In this document: in pieces, positions 24,163 to 37,500 of the stretch
How the letters are laid out: each line of letters opens with the position of its first letter
Numbering within the stretch: position 1 is the stretch's first letter
NCBI GenBank assembly: GCA_963978905.1
Contig: OZ022258.1
Location: forward strand, 37,199,282-37,263,281
Source of the DNA: Trichostrongylus colubriformis
Taxonomy: Eukaryota; Nematoda; Chromadorea; Rhabditida; Trichostrongylidae
Length of the DNA stretch: 64,000 bases
Direction: 5' to 3'
Program-made: the position numbers and the translations under genes
The notes under the pieces: generated by a model
Seen by the model: the letters and a program-made list of their open reading frames with translations, nothing else
Told to the model about the DNA's origin: nothing
Database searches by the model: none

Positions 24163-24937
24163 ACTCTAAGCTGTAGTTTATATTGAAAAGCTGCACTCGA
24201 TTAATGCCCTTATTTACAGGTGCCACAGATATTGCGGTTCGATGTTGAGATCAGTTCTTTTTGTGATACAATTTCGATTGTTTTGTTTCAATTGTTAATT
24301 TTTGATCTGAACGAGAAGAGCTTCACTGTGTTACGTGCCTCCAATTTGCGTTTCGTGCGTGTTTCATGCCTCCAATTGTACTGTGGAATTTTTTTCAAGA
24401 AATGAGGATTTGGCTTTCGTCATCTCCTTTTTTGGAGCCACCACGCACTGTTATTCCATGCACTATTGAACATTTCAATGTATGCTTTCCATTTACCACT
24501 AAATTACATTTGCATCGAGGTCTTTTCGTGAGTAGGTGCTTTAGTTTTGTAAGAGATTTCTTAAAGGCATATACAGAGATCTCACAAGTGAATAGAGTGA
24601 AAAAGCAGCAGAATAGGATGAATCTTCAATAGGATAACGAAACACCGATCGTGATTCAGTTACTAAGAAAAGAACTGGCTTCTTATAAGATGCACCAGCA
24701 AAAATTAAGCGAACTACTTACTGCAATCGGGAGGTGCACCTATAACTCGAGAAGTTTCTACTATCACCTGAATCGCTCCATTGCCTGATTTGCTTAATCG
24801 ATATGTATCTTTTCCCTTCCGAGTGAATCGGGCGATCCACGCGATCGCGCGATCGCCTGAATCACTCGATCAATATGTATCTTTTTCCTTCCGTCTGAAT
24901 CGTGCGATCGCCTGACTCGCGAACTATGAACAATGCT

Positions 24938-26574
24938 TCACCCCTGAGAACCAATGGTAATACATGTCATGATTAAAGCGACCACCTCCTTTGCAGGCAG
25001 TACCACCACTATTGAAGTACTTATCGCTGGCATTGCACAAAATTGCTTTAGAAAAGGGTTTTGGTCCGGTTACTTTGTGATTTTCCAATAACTGGACCCG
25101 TTTTATTTCGGAAGCCATTATCCTTGCTGCACTGTTTTTTTACCTTTACTGCTTTCTGTGGCATAAGCTGTTTCCGAAACGAATTCATTTTTTGAAAGCT
25201 TAGCTTGGCGCTGTAGCTCCTGGCCGTCGCGCTGTACACCTCACAACACATTCATTACTTCTGAAAGTACTCTCACAAAAGTGTGAGGCGATTTGTACGA
25301 AAATCACCCACCATCCAGAGATGCAGGTTCTTTTTCTTATCGCTTTCGCCATAAAGTTCAAGCCGAAGATAATCGTGTAAACTGTGGTGGCATATTGTGA
25401 AATGTTAGTTGATACCAGTGAAATACATGTTGATACCTCCCTCTGCTCAGTAGGTAAGGATTTGTCAAGCGGTCAGTACTTTCTATATAGTTGGAACATA
25501 TGCATGCATATTAGGTAGGAAACAAGTTTCTGCTCTTTAGGATCCAATGAAAAAATCTGATATTTTACAACGATAATGTTGGGGAGCTTTCCAATTTTGA
25601 GCTCTCTGTAAAAGCCCAGTCCTCCTCTAACCGTTTCACTACACCTTGATGCCAATTCGTGAGATATTTTTTGATCTAGGTCGGTGGAATGTTGTCTTTT
25701 TTGGAAGTGTCCATTATTTACGACGACAACTCATATACTTGAGATAGCAGCGGGTTAATAAAGTGATAACTGAATCGGGCATGTGAAAGCACCCTTGACT
25801 AATCTTGTGAAACGAGGTTATCCAGTGTCATTATAGGAGGACGGCTTAGCTTTGGTAGCGGAGTTTTCTCAGGTAGCTGATCTCATTCCCGATGAAAGTG
25901 GATTACAAGAATTATTTTCTGAATTTATTAATTTTTTGAGACATGTTTTTGCGTCTGGGACTGTTCTCACACAACCAAGCTCAGTTTATGGTTTTTTCGG
26001 AAAATGCTCTTCTGCAACTTTTACCCTGAGCCTGCGATGTGTCGTCATGTCTGTACTATTCTCTCCTTGCGATGCTGTTTGATACTGCCCGAAAGGACAT
26101 TGCAAAAGTTTCTGCTAAAGGGTAGCTTAAGTAGCTGAAAATGTTGTCTGGCAATTCTTACAGAATTTTCAATGATAGTTTGTCCCATGATAGAAGATTC
26201 GATGTATAACAGTGCAATGATAGGTAACTAGTAAAACAGTGCAAGTTAGCCGTAACTTTGTCCACGGCCTAACTCTGATTCATGTGTTTGCAAAATTTAC
26301 AAATTCCTTGTAAAAGCTGTAAAGTACCCACATATGAGTGCTTCAATGTGAAAATGGGCAAGAACTGGTAATTAGTAAGACAGCAACGATGTGAAGTTTA
26401 TTATCACAAGGAGGCACAAAATCAACAGAATCCACACGTCTTCGGACACACCTTCATCACAGTGGCTTGAGAAAGCTTCATTCGGTCGCAAAAACCTTGA
26501 GCCTTGAGCGAAAGGCAGCTGGAAGAATACTTCAGCTACTTCGAAGTCAATAAATTAATGAAATTCAAAGTTTC
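24938..26574. other. Cargo DNA between left Harbinger and astacin gene
   Basis: Mirror of 38419-40055. It holds the astacin polyadenylation signal (26397-26402 on -) and several exon-like frames on - that I cannot assign, including one at 24924-25118 that runs into the Harbinger end. See the right-arm entry. Confidence 0.5.
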
Positions 26575-29500
26575 TTACTTAGAACTGTCCACGCATCTGA
26601 AGCCAGTTCCTGTTATCACGGGAGAAGGAGAAGGTTTCACATTCGGTACCGCTGTGGCTGGTGCTTTTGTCACAGAAGATGGATTAGGTTCTACAGTTGC
26701 AGCTCCTTCAGGAGCAACGTCAGGGCTTGGCTTCGATCTATCACTTGTTGCAGGAACTGAACACATTTGGTGGAATCAAACACATTATAAATATAGCGAA
26801 AACATCCAAAGCATACCGTGTCGGTATTCGAGGACAGTCTTCGAGGTGTCAAATCTGTTATAGGTTATTATTGGAACACGGTTTGAATATGAACGAAGTG
26901 TTGTTCCAGCAGCTTTAGGTGAGCAGAACCTTCAATCAAGTCTCTAGGATATCTTAAAACCTCCGCTCTAGAATATAAGTAGTACCACTATATACTCACT
27001 ATAGTTCACTAATTCACTATAACAGTACCTGTAGCCAGTAAGCGTTTGATCTTTGTTAGTCTTAATCTCCACACCAGCATAGACACATCCGTCAATAGAA
27101 ACACCCATTTCGTAGTCTATTAGTCTCACTTCAATTTCGGTTCCTTTTGGGGACTGTAAAAATCAAATGCGGTCGATAGCCTGTAAACATTTTGCCACTA
27201 ATTATGGGGTAACTGAAGAGATTCCTGTGAGAGATTACTTCGAATGTTCCTGACGTTGCTCATCAATCAAATGCATGCCAAAATGTATATGAATTGAAAT
27301 TGCATGCATTTAATAGAGTATAAGACATACTTCAATCCAATAGTTGCACATATCAAAGTCATCGACCTGATCACCACCACGGCCAATTACATCCTCGAAT
27401 CTCACCCAGGCAGGGGAGGCTTGAATCGTTCTGCCACATCCTGATGGCTGAAAACAATGCTCCTTTCAATCTGGTTATTACACATTCTCGTTTTAGTCTG
27501 GCTCACTCTTTCGTTGCAAAGATTTCCACCGTAACCTCCAGGACAGATGCACCTTTGACAGTCTTGAGGATGAGGAAATCCGCCCATCTGGCACTTAGCT
27601 GATTTATCAGGAACGCATTTTTCTAAATCATGTAATTAAGGGAGACGATAACTGTTATAGTATTCCATGTTGCATGTATTCGGATCTATTGTATCAGCGC
27701 AATTGAACTATGTGAGCAGGTTATGCCGAATGAGATGAATCACTGAATAATAACATGTTTCGTGTCTCGCGAGAAATGTGTGTAGTTTCGGCAGACCAGC
27801 AATTTTTATGGAGTCCTCCAAATGAAGTACGTCAAACCTTTGCAATGGTAGTGTTCATTGACAATGGAGAGGTCCGTGAACGAAATGATGTGAGATCCCA
27901 GAGTCGATTGATACATTTCATCTTTCGGTACAATTGTTGGTCGGCCTTTTGCAATGAATTTTGCTCCACTGTTAATAAATTGCACATTAGTATATGTGAA
28001 CAACTTTGTAGCCATTCCTGTCCCGAGCCTTGATGATTATTAAACTGAGATAATTACGACACTAGTATAAATGTAATAACTGGTTACTGAAAATGGAACA
28101 CTGATTTGACTAATTATGAAAGCAAACATACACTGTTCCACCATAGTGCATAATACTACCATAGTCGTACTTCACATGGTAATTGTCGGTTCTATCTGGC
28201 GTCTCTTTGTTGAAATCATTGATGAAATTGATATGAAAAAAAAGACTGGTATTTATTGCTCACGGTGCATGCATATTTTCATATTACTGAATGTTCACTG
28301 CTCAATCATTTTGAAATCTAGCTTGATTATTACGCTTTCAATCAAATCAGACTCTTCAGGCAAATATACTCCCAGAAACAGATTCTGCCAAAAACCAGAC
28401 CACATAAAAACATGTTGCTCAAGAATGAGTTAATTCAAAATTCAACCCAATGGATTTTGTTGAAAGCGCCCTTTTTTCCATAGCACTGCGAGACTTCATC
28501 ATCATCGGAATTTTTCGCGATAACGTTGGTGTTCAATACGGAGGAGTACTTCAAATGTGGAAAGAGACCATGGGCACGGAAACGGTGGTAGCGAAACTCA
28601 CGATTATGGGGGTATTTGATGCTTTTCATTGGCCTTAGCTTATTGGCAGATATCCTGTAGGTGATCTCTTCTACGAGAGGGATTTCTACGTGTTTTACCT
28701 GAACCTGATTTTTTTTTCAAAAATGCGCGTACATTAGATCAATACGACAGCGTTGCAAAGCTGTGAAAACATTTCACGACGAGAACAGCTTGATGATCTC
28801 ATCCTAAGGTTTGATCATTTTTGTTGCTTATCTATCACAGGGTACATTGATCTTTTGCACAGTAGTCCAACTCGCTTTGACCCTTACATGTAATTCCATC
28901 AAACCTAACGAGTGAAGTCTCAATGCTCTTACTGCACGGAGTTTAAACAGACGTGAATTTTTTGCTAAGCACTCACCGTGACAAGATCTATGGCAACATC
29001 AATGAATTCGTCACGATCAGTTCGAGAGTGGGTGTGGAAAAGTCCAAGAGAGTGGCCAATCTCGTGCGAAGCGATGCCTACCGACTCACAACCGCCTCCT
29101 AGCGAAATTTTTTGTTCGCGACCGATCCTTCCCACGTTGCTACTACAGCCTGCTCCCCCGGCCACCATTATTCGAGCATCTGCTGAAACCGAAAGGCAAT
29201 TTGAAGTCATCATGGACCCGCTTCTGCTACACAGTATTGATAAACTGAGTAATCTGCATATGCACGACCACAGTAATCATTTCATCGGTCAAATGTCTGG
29301 AAAAACGACCCATTTTATATAACCTTAATTACCCGTAATTATTATTACCTCTTTGGTTTTGCACAAATTTAACGCAGGTATCCTTTTCCCACAGTTTTGC
29401 TGCTTTCGTGAAGACATTACGCACCTTCATACCTGCAATTTGGTGAGTATTGTTACCTTCTATGCACTCTATCAAACATGAAAGCACTTACTGGCGGAAG

Positions 29501-30399
29501 GATGGAAGTAGTAGTTCACCCCCTCACTCCATATATTTGCTGGATACTTTTCGTCTACAAGCGCTTGACGTTTCCTACGCGGCTTTGAAAGTGATGAGGA
29601 ATTCATTTCAGCAAGCTGTTCCTCTGTATCATGGTCGATCTCATCAATTTGTTCTCTACAAGAACATTCCATGAAAATTTGATCTGTGCAGTTTGTTGTA
29701 CGTACTCTGTTAGAATCATGTCACCCTGATACATATCATCGGTGATGCCAGTGTTATTATTGATTTCGGCAATGGTGTCGCCTTGCGGATTGATATGGTC
29801 CCTATCGAAGAACCACGCTTTTAAGTTCTGTAAAACTGAGTAATTGTGATACTGTCTGCTAGAGCACCAGCTCACATCCCATCTCCATGTGCGCTCGATA
29901 CACAATGGCTCAACTTCGAAAACCAGTTCTTAATATATGACTTATGTGATATATGCCATGAAAGCATGGCCAATAGCTGATGAACAGTACCTTAAACTTC
30001 TCCATGAGTGCCTTCAAGCGCTGCGGTGTTTGCTTGAACGTCTTCACTATTTTATTTTTCATGTTTTTAAGCTTGCTTCGGACTTTCAGGAATACCGTAG
30101 TATTGGTGAGCTGAAATTATTAGAGAGAGGGTATGCAATATGTACTCATAGATTCAAATAAGCGGGAAAGGAACATATCTGGGCACACAGTGAACCCAAA
30201 AGTGTAATTCTAATCGAGGAATGATATGAAGCAGAAACCATTGAAGAAAGAAAAGCACCTTTCCATATCCCTCAATCGTTGCATTCTTGATTCTTGCACC
30301 GACGTTCTTTGCACCAGAAACCACTTTACTCAAGAGACCTCCTTCGCTTAATCCAACAGTGGCAACAAACAAGAGTAAAATGAGGAATATAAGCCTCAT
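26575..30399 (-). CDS. Astacin metalloprotease (astacin-EGF-CUB), left copy
   Basis: Mirror of the right-arm gene. Exons on -: 30259-30399, 29991-30110, 29706-29827, 29492-29655, 29349-29432, 28977-29182, 28132-28232, 27838-27968, 27507-27622, 27331-27447, 27029-27153, 26817-26929, 26575-26756 (573 residues). Differences from the right copy are few; for example residue 269, just after the zinc motif, is Glu here and Asp there. The acceptor of exon 7 reads TTTTTTTCAT rather than CAG, as in the right copy. The two copies are divergently oriented, 5' ends facing the central spacer about 4.2 kb apart. Confidence 0.8.
28435..28703 (-). other. Orphan ORF in astacin intron 6, left copy
   Basis: Mirror of 36290-36558; same open frame after an AATCAG acceptor, ending KIHWVEF and stop. 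Unrecognised. Confidence 0.35.
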
Positions 30400-30861
30400 T
30401 CTGTAATATGAAATTTCATCTCTGCAGCATTGAGCAGGACCCGTTCGAAGGAATCTATCGCGGCAGTCCATTCTCACATAATAACCTGCTGATGTCTAAT
30501 AACAATTTTGCAGTTTTAGGATGGTATGCTTATTCGGTCAACGCTCAATCGATATATTTTTTACCATTCAGTCCAAACCTCGCATAAATTTAGGCGGTTG
30601 ACGTGTATCATCCGTGTAGGAGAAAAGGCATTTTCAGAAAGGTAGTGATATGCCCGAAGACTATGTGAATTATACCAATAGCTGACATGGAACGGTTGAA
30701 TGAGGAGTGCTATGCTGCATCGCTCTCACTTCCATTTTATAGTCATCTGATCCCACTGCCTTCTGATATTTCTCGTACATTTACAACAGCTGTTAAAACA
30801 GTGGAACATTGTCATGCCATATCGGACGCTGGAGGTCTTCTTCAAAGGAAGTGCAAGCATT

Positions 30862-33800
30862 ATTCAGACAATTTACGGGAGAGCTGATTTTCTCTTCAGC
30901 AAACGATCCATTTCCCTAATCATACTTATGGAACATTTAATTATATCGTTCCGTTGAGCGTGAGTGGGGCATCAGGCACCATTCAGTTCCTCATGAACAT
31001 CGTCTTCGATAGGTTACCTGTAAACCGGTTCTTTCACACTCGCAGTCGAATTCAGCTGGCATTCGCTCCTTATGGTAGACTGTCGGTGTTATGAGCATGA
31101 TGTCGCAGCGAGGCGTACGTGATGTAGATGCCTACCATTGACCTACACTCCGATGTCTTCTATTTCAGTTGAGCTAACCTTTTTCGAGAGCGGCGGATGA
31201 AAACTTAGACATGATGGTTTTGCCCTGTCCAACCCTTTAGTACTGATGCCAACTCCTGACTAAAAGCCACTATGTACTCACCTTAAGACGAAGGTAGATG
31301 CAGGGGATGGACGTTTTTCCTGGGCTGGACTGATTCAAACCCCCTCTGTCCAAGTAGTCGTTTCTCGCACACATGTGGGGGCGTTCTGTATAGTGCAGTT
31401 GGCTTCCCGCATTGAGTCCAGCTGAAAGATCACTGGTGGCTGGTGAAGCGTGTAAGGTGGTAGAGACTTTATTGATGCTCTTTATCTGACACTCAAAGGC
31501 ACATTCCAGGATTAGGAGAACATTGCAGCCCTTTCACATGACCTAATAGTTCCTCAAGTGGGCAGGGAGGCTGTGCACATAACGAAGCGCGATGATGAAT
31601 CATCGCAGCGCGCTGAGCTCTTTAAGCCAGCTCGATCGCACCCTGGAGCTCGGGCGCCCCCATCTCAGACGTGACGGTGATGGTTGGCAATGACGGTGGC
31701 AACAGTGACAACAACGTGACAAAAGAGGTTACTATTCGTGTGATAAGATTAGATAAGGAAGAGATTCCACTGATAAAGGAGATGTTGACGCGAGGAAACA
31801 GGAGATTCCTTAGAGTTCCTCCTGATACCAGCCAGCGGAAACTGATTCAAAGGCTCGTTTGCACGCGGTAATCTCGTCCAAGGCCAGATGACAGGAAGCC
31901 TTATTTTCGCCCTTTTCGAAGACATTTTTCGGATTTTTCTTTGTCGCCGTATTCCTCATCATCTCTGATTTCATTTTTTAGCGCTTTTACCCACTCAGAG
32001 TTACCCTGGAATGTGCCTAAGGTGTTCTTTGGAGGAAATGCAAGCATTATTCAGACACTTCGCACTTTAACGACCGGTATTTACATGAAAGGCGGTCCGG
32101 GATGGCCTCCAATAAATAACCCACAATCGGAATAACCTGGCTGACTACCCGGCGTATACTCAGCGTCCACGACAGAGCCTGGCAAGATACTCGGGCTTTT
32201 TTTCATGTCGAAAAAATAACAAGAATCGGCCTCATTTCCCTAAACCTTAGGGAGCCCCCCAATATGGCAGCGTTGGTTAAGACCGCTCTAGAAAGGCTGC
32301 TGTATGTCAAAGCCATAACAGGCTGCCTTGATCAAGGAGGACTAACAATAAGATTGCGATCTGTACTTTCAACACACGAACCCTTGCATCGGAGGCGAGT
32401 AAAAAATACGAGCCAAAAAGATCAAGTACGACGTCATCGGACTGACCGAGACAGGAAGACGTCGCCCGCTTTATGCCGTTCATGAGACAAGATAAGGATC
32501 GTTTCTTGGGAGATGGAACAGGAGAGGGTATGGCAGTGTGGACGTTTTTGTCAACACGCGCTTGACCATGAACATCAATTCGTGAAAATCTGACAACTCA
32601 AATCGAACGTTTACGATGTGGTTTAATTTCGGTACCAACTTCAGCACTAATAACTCACAGTTTCAAAAGCCCTCTCATCCGCGATGGACTTGTAAGTCAT
32701 CCGGTGGACAACCTGAGCAATTCCGTAACGATACTGATCACATCATCTTTAATCAAAGGTTTTGCTTGACCGACGTCGACGTTCTACACGAGGTCAGATC
32801 ATCGACTCGTCCGCGCAGCTTCCTTTTTTCGATAAGTGAAAAGAGAGCCGCGAAATTCAAGAAGCGAAGTCCTTCAACAATCATCAACTGAACACACCTC
32901 GTTTCTCGCTCCGCTGTATGGAAGGGTTCCTATATACGAAAATACTGACGAGGAGTACATCCAGCTCGTTGGACGTCTTCGTGATTGTGCCACGAGGGCA
33001 GAGTTCAAAAGCCACTAGGAGGCGTCTCTTTCTGGAAGTTGTCGAGCTAATGCGCCAACGTTGAGCAGCACAAGCCGCACGTGATTAGCAACTGATGTTG
33101 GCGCTTGGGAAGCAGTGCAGAAAGGCGGTAAAAGAAGAACTCAAAGCGAGAAGAGCAGCAGCGCCGGCTCAACCAGCAGAGGTTGCGAGGAGTATCCGCA
33201 ATGCCTGCCGATGTTTCGCCACTTATAAGACCAAATGACTGGTCTCCGATGTTCGGAAGGTACAGTTACTGCCTCTCAGGGAGCAATAGAGAAGGTCATC
33301 AACGCTTTCGACTCAGATCTTTAAAATAGCCACGTCTATATGCCTAGGAGAAATCTGAGGCAGGATGGATATGCAATTCCTTTAGTTCTCCCTTGCAAGT
33401 CAGACACGTCATCTCGTCGGTGAAGAACGGTACAACACACGGCATCGACAGGATCAGACCGTATTAAATGAAGGTTCCCCCGCCAGTCCTCATCAAAGCT
33501 CTGGCCAGGCCTTCACTCGTTACCTGTAAGAATGCATGGTACCCACCTCATAAAAGACCATGAGAACTGTTTCGCTAAAGAAGAAAGATGATCCACACGG
33601 CACTGGCATTTATCGTCCAATCTCTCTGCTGTCTGTAATCTACACGCTCTTCACTGAGTCATCTTGAATGAGACTGGCAGAAATCCAGACGAAGACAAAA
33701 ATGCCAGCAAGACGAGTTCACGAGAAGTTCAGTTTAATCGGTCACTAGACTTCTTGAAGTGTCGCAAGAGTACAAGATGCTATTTTCTTTCATACTCCAT

Positions 33801-34131
33801 GATTTGAAGGGAATGATCAGGCGTACAGGAGCATGTTTTTGATTGATTCCCTTTTGCTTTGTTGATTTGCATGAATCATGTTCATTCATGTGGCTTGCCT
33901 ACTTCCAGCTCTTTCATGGGCACCTTCTTTGGAAGATTATCGAACAAAAATATACTCCAGAATTCTTTCTAAAGCGCATGATGAGAGCAACAAGCGATGT
34001 CTAAATGCTCCCAGCGCCACGCGATGGCTATGTGCTCCCAGCAGTTTGTTTAACAGGAAAGAAGTGTCCACCAACGAAATGAATCGTTTGCCTAAGTGTA
34101 AGAGAAAGCGGCTCTCCTACAATATGTGTGC
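30862..34131. other. Unique spacer at the palindrome centre
   Basis: Arm identity stops at 30861 and 34132. For about 50 bp beyond, the two sides still look related (GGAGAGCYG, TTTCTCTT, GCAAACGATYCATTTC) but only at roughly 75%, and then they are unrelated. The spacer has 1.4 kb without a recognised gene (30915-32350), an RTE relic (32360-33830), and an 18-bp copy (32040-32057) of the sequence that straddles the left inner boundary (30853-30870). Both astacin promoters would lie at the inner arm ends next to it. Confidence 0.75.
32360..33830 (+). pseudogene. RTE-type non-LTR retrotransposon relic
   Basis: Fragments in changing frames resemble the endonuclease of nematode RTE elements (a RHRTDRDRK-like stretch, then DHIIFNQRFCLTDVDVL, then FLFS and EKRAAKFKKRSP) and later the reverse transcriptase (GIYRPISLLSVIYTLFT, about 33610-33650). 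Many stops and frameshifts break it, and parts are deleted. No intact reading frame remains and no mirror copy exists in the arms. Confidence 0.75.
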
Positions 34132-34579
34132 AATGCTTGCACTTCCTTTGAAGAAGACCTCCAGCGTCCGATATGGCATGACAATGTTCCACTGTTTTAA
34201 CAGCTGTTGTAAATGTACGAGAAATATCAGAAGGCAGTGGGATCAGATGACTATAAAATGGAAGTGAGAGCGATGCAGCATAGCACTCCTCATTCAACCG
34301 TTCCATGTCAGCTATTGGTATAATTCACATAGTCTTCGGGCATATCACTACCTTTCTGAAAATGCCTTTTCTCCTACACGGATGATACACGTCAACCGCC
34401 TAAATTTATGCGAGGTTTGGACTGAATGGTAAAAAATATGTCGATTGAGCGTTGACCGAATAAGCATACCATCCTAAAACTGCAAAATTGTTATTAGACA
34501 TCAGCAGGTTATTATGTGAGAATGGACTGCCGCGATAGATTCCTTCGAACGGGTCCTGCTCAATGCTGCAGAGATGAAA

Positions 34580-34592
34580 TTTCATATTACAG
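34580..34592 (+). promoter_or_regulatory. Probable trans-splice acceptor of the astacin gene
   Basis: TTTCATATTACAG ends one base before the ATG at 34594, leaving almost no outron-derived leader. The same site is at 30401-30413 on - in the left copy. The position suggests spliced-leader addition; not proven from sequence alone. Confidence 0.45.
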
Positions 34593-34593
34593 A

Positions 34594-37500
34594 ATGAGGC
34601 TTATATTCCTCATTTTACTCTTGTTTGTTGCCACAGTTGGATTAAGCGAAGGAGGTCTCTTGAGTAAAGTGGTTTCTGGTGCAAAGAACGTCGGTGCAAG
34701 AATCAAGAATGCAACGATTGAGGGATATGGAAAGGTGCTTTTCTTTCTTCAATGGTTTCTGCTTCATATCATTCCTCGATTAGAATTACACTTTTGGGTT
34801 CACTGTGTGCCCAGATATGTTCCTTTCCCGCTTATTTGAATCTATGAGTACATATTGCATACCCTCTCTCTAATAATTTCAGCTCACCAATACTACGGTA
34901 TTCCTGAAAGTCCGAAGCAAGCTTAAAAACATGAAAAATAAAATAGTGAAGACGTTCAAGCAAACACCGCAGCGCTTGAAGGCACTCATGGAGAAGTTTA
35001 AGGTACTGTTCATCAGCTATTGGCCGTGCTTTCATGGCATATATCACATAAGTCATATATTAAGAACTGGTTTTCGAAGTTGAGCCATTGTGTATCGAGC
35101 GCACATGGAGATGGGATGTGAGCTGGTGCTCTAGCAGACAGTATCACAATTACTCAGTTTTACAGAACTTAAAAGCGTGGTTCTTCGATAGGGACCATAT
35201 CAATCCGCAAGGCGACACCATTGCCGAAATCAATAATAACACTGGCATCACCGATGATATGTATCAGGGTGACATGATTCTAACAGAGTACGTACAACAA
35301 ACTGCACAGATCAAATTTTCATGGAATGTTCTTGTAGAGAACAAATTGATGAGATCGACCATGATACAGAGGAACAGCTTGCTGAAATGAATTCCTCATC
35401 ACTTTCAAAGCCGCGTAGGAAACGTCAAGCGCTTGTAGACGAAAAGTATCCAGCAAATATATGGAGTGAGGGGGTGAACTACTACTTCCATCCTTCCGCC
35501 AGTAAGTGCTTTCATGTTTGATAGAGTGCATAGAAGGTAACAATACTCACCAAATTGCAGGTATGAAGGTGCGTAATGTCTTCACGAAAGCAGCAAAACT
35601 GTGGGAAAAGGATACCTGCGTTAAATTTGTGCAAAACCAAAGAGGTAATAATAATTACGGGTAATTAAGGTTATATAAAATGGGTCGTTTTTCCAGACAT
35701 TTGACCGATGAAATGATTACTGTGGTCGTGCATATGCAGATTACTCAGTTTATCAATACTGTGTAGCAGAAGCGGGTCCATGATGACTTCAAATTGCCTT
35801 TCGGTTTCAGCAGATGCTCGAATAATGGTGGCCGGGGGAGCAGGCTGTAGTAGCAACGTGGGAAGGATCGGTCGCGAACAAAAAATTTCGCTAGGAGGCG
35901 GTTGTGAGTCGGTAGGCATCGCTTCGCACGAGATTGGCCACTCTCTTGGACTTTTCCACACCCACTCTCGAACTGATCGTGACGACTTCATTGATGTTGC
36001 CATAGATCTTGTCACGGTGAGTGCTTAGCAAAAAATTCACGTCTGTTTAAACTCCGTGCAGTAAGAGCATTGAGACTTCACTCGTTAGGTTTGATGGAAT
36101 TACATGTAAGGGTCAAAGCGAGTTGGACTACTGTGCAAAAGATCAATGTACCCTGTGATAGATAAGCAACAAAAATGATCAAACCTTAGGATGAGATCAT
36201 CAAGCTGTTCTCGTCGTGAAATGTTTTCACAGCTTTGCAACGCTGTCGTATTGATCTAATGTACGCGCATTTTTGAAAAAAAAATCAGGTTCAGGTAAAA
36301 CACGTAGAAATCCCTCTCGTAGAAGAGATCACCTACAGGATATCTGCCAATAAGCTAAGGCCAATGAAAAGCATCAAATACCCCCATAATCGTGAGTTTC
36401 GCTACCACCGTTTCCGTGCCCATGGTCTCTTTCCACATTTGAAGTACTCCTCCGTATTGAACACCAACGTTATCGCGAAAAATTCCGATGATGATGAAGT
36501 CTCGCAGTGCTATGGAAAAAAGGGCGCTTTCAACAAAATCCATTGGGTTGAATTTTGAATTAACTCATTCTTGAGCAACATGTTTTTATGTGGTCTGGTT
36601 TTTGGCAGAATCTGTTTCTGGGAGTATATTTGCCTGAAGAGTCTGATTTGATTGAAAGCGTAATAATCAAGCTAGATTTCAAAATGATTGAGCAGTGAAC
36701 ATTCAGTAATATGAAAATATGCATGCACCGTGAGCAATAAATACCAATCTTTTTTTTCATATCAATTTCATCAATGATTTCAACAAAGAGACGCCAGATA
36801 GAACCGACAATTACCATGTGAAGTACGACTATGGTAGTATTATGCACTATGGTGGAACAGTGTATGTTTGCTTTCATAATTAGTCAAATCAGTGTTCCAT
36901 TTTCAGTAACCAGTTATTACATTTATACTAGTGTCGTAATTATCTCAGTTTAATAATCATCAAGGCTCGGGACAGGAATGGCTACAAAGTTGTTCACATA
37001 TACTAATGTGCAATTTATTAACAGTGGAGCAAAATTCATTGCAAAAGGCCGACCAACAATTGTACCGAAAGATGAAATGTATCAATCGACTCTGGGATCT
37101 CACATCATTTCGTTCACGGACCTCTCCATTGTCAATGAACACTACCATTGCAAAGGTTTGACGTACTTCATTTGGAGGACTCCATAAAAATTGCTGGTCT
37201 GCCGAAACTACACACATTTCTCGCGAGACACGAAACATGTTATTATTCAGTGATTCATCTCATTCGGCATAACCTGCTCACATAGTTCAATTGCGCTGAT
37301 ACAATAGATCCGAATACATGCAACATGGAATACTATAACAGTTATCGTCTCCCTTAATTACATGATTTAGAAAAATGCGTTCCTGATAAATCAGCTAAGT
37401 GCCAGATGGGCGGATTTCCTCATCCTCAAGACTGTCAAAGGTGCATCTGTCCTGGAGGTTACGGTGGAAATCTTTGCAACGAAAGAGTGAGCCAGACTAA

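Larger units (their letters stand above)
17484..24937 (+). mobile_element. PIF/Harbinger transposon, left copy
   Basis: Terminal repeats GGCATTGTTCATAGTTCGCG (outer) and the complement AGCATTGTTCATAGTTCGCG (inner) continue into subterminal GATCG-rich repeats. It encodes a MADF-type DNA-binding protein on + and a DDE transposase on -, the two-gene layout of Harbinger elements. It contains an LTR element (19233-20784), a SINE (23672-23967) and, unlike the right copy, a TIR element (17552-18858). Without the last it would be about 6.1 kb. Confidence 0.8.

Noticed and set aside
30687..30887. Small + strand ORF near the left inner arm end (mirror 34028-34306 on -).
   Set aside because: It is antisense to the astacin upstream region, differs in its C-terminus between arms because it crosses the identity boundary, and has no recognised domain.
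34516..34593. Upstream start for the astacin ORF at a GTG or the ATG at 34522.
   Set aside because: These add residues ahead of a clear signal peptide and lie before the TTACAG acceptor that adjoins the ATG at 34594.
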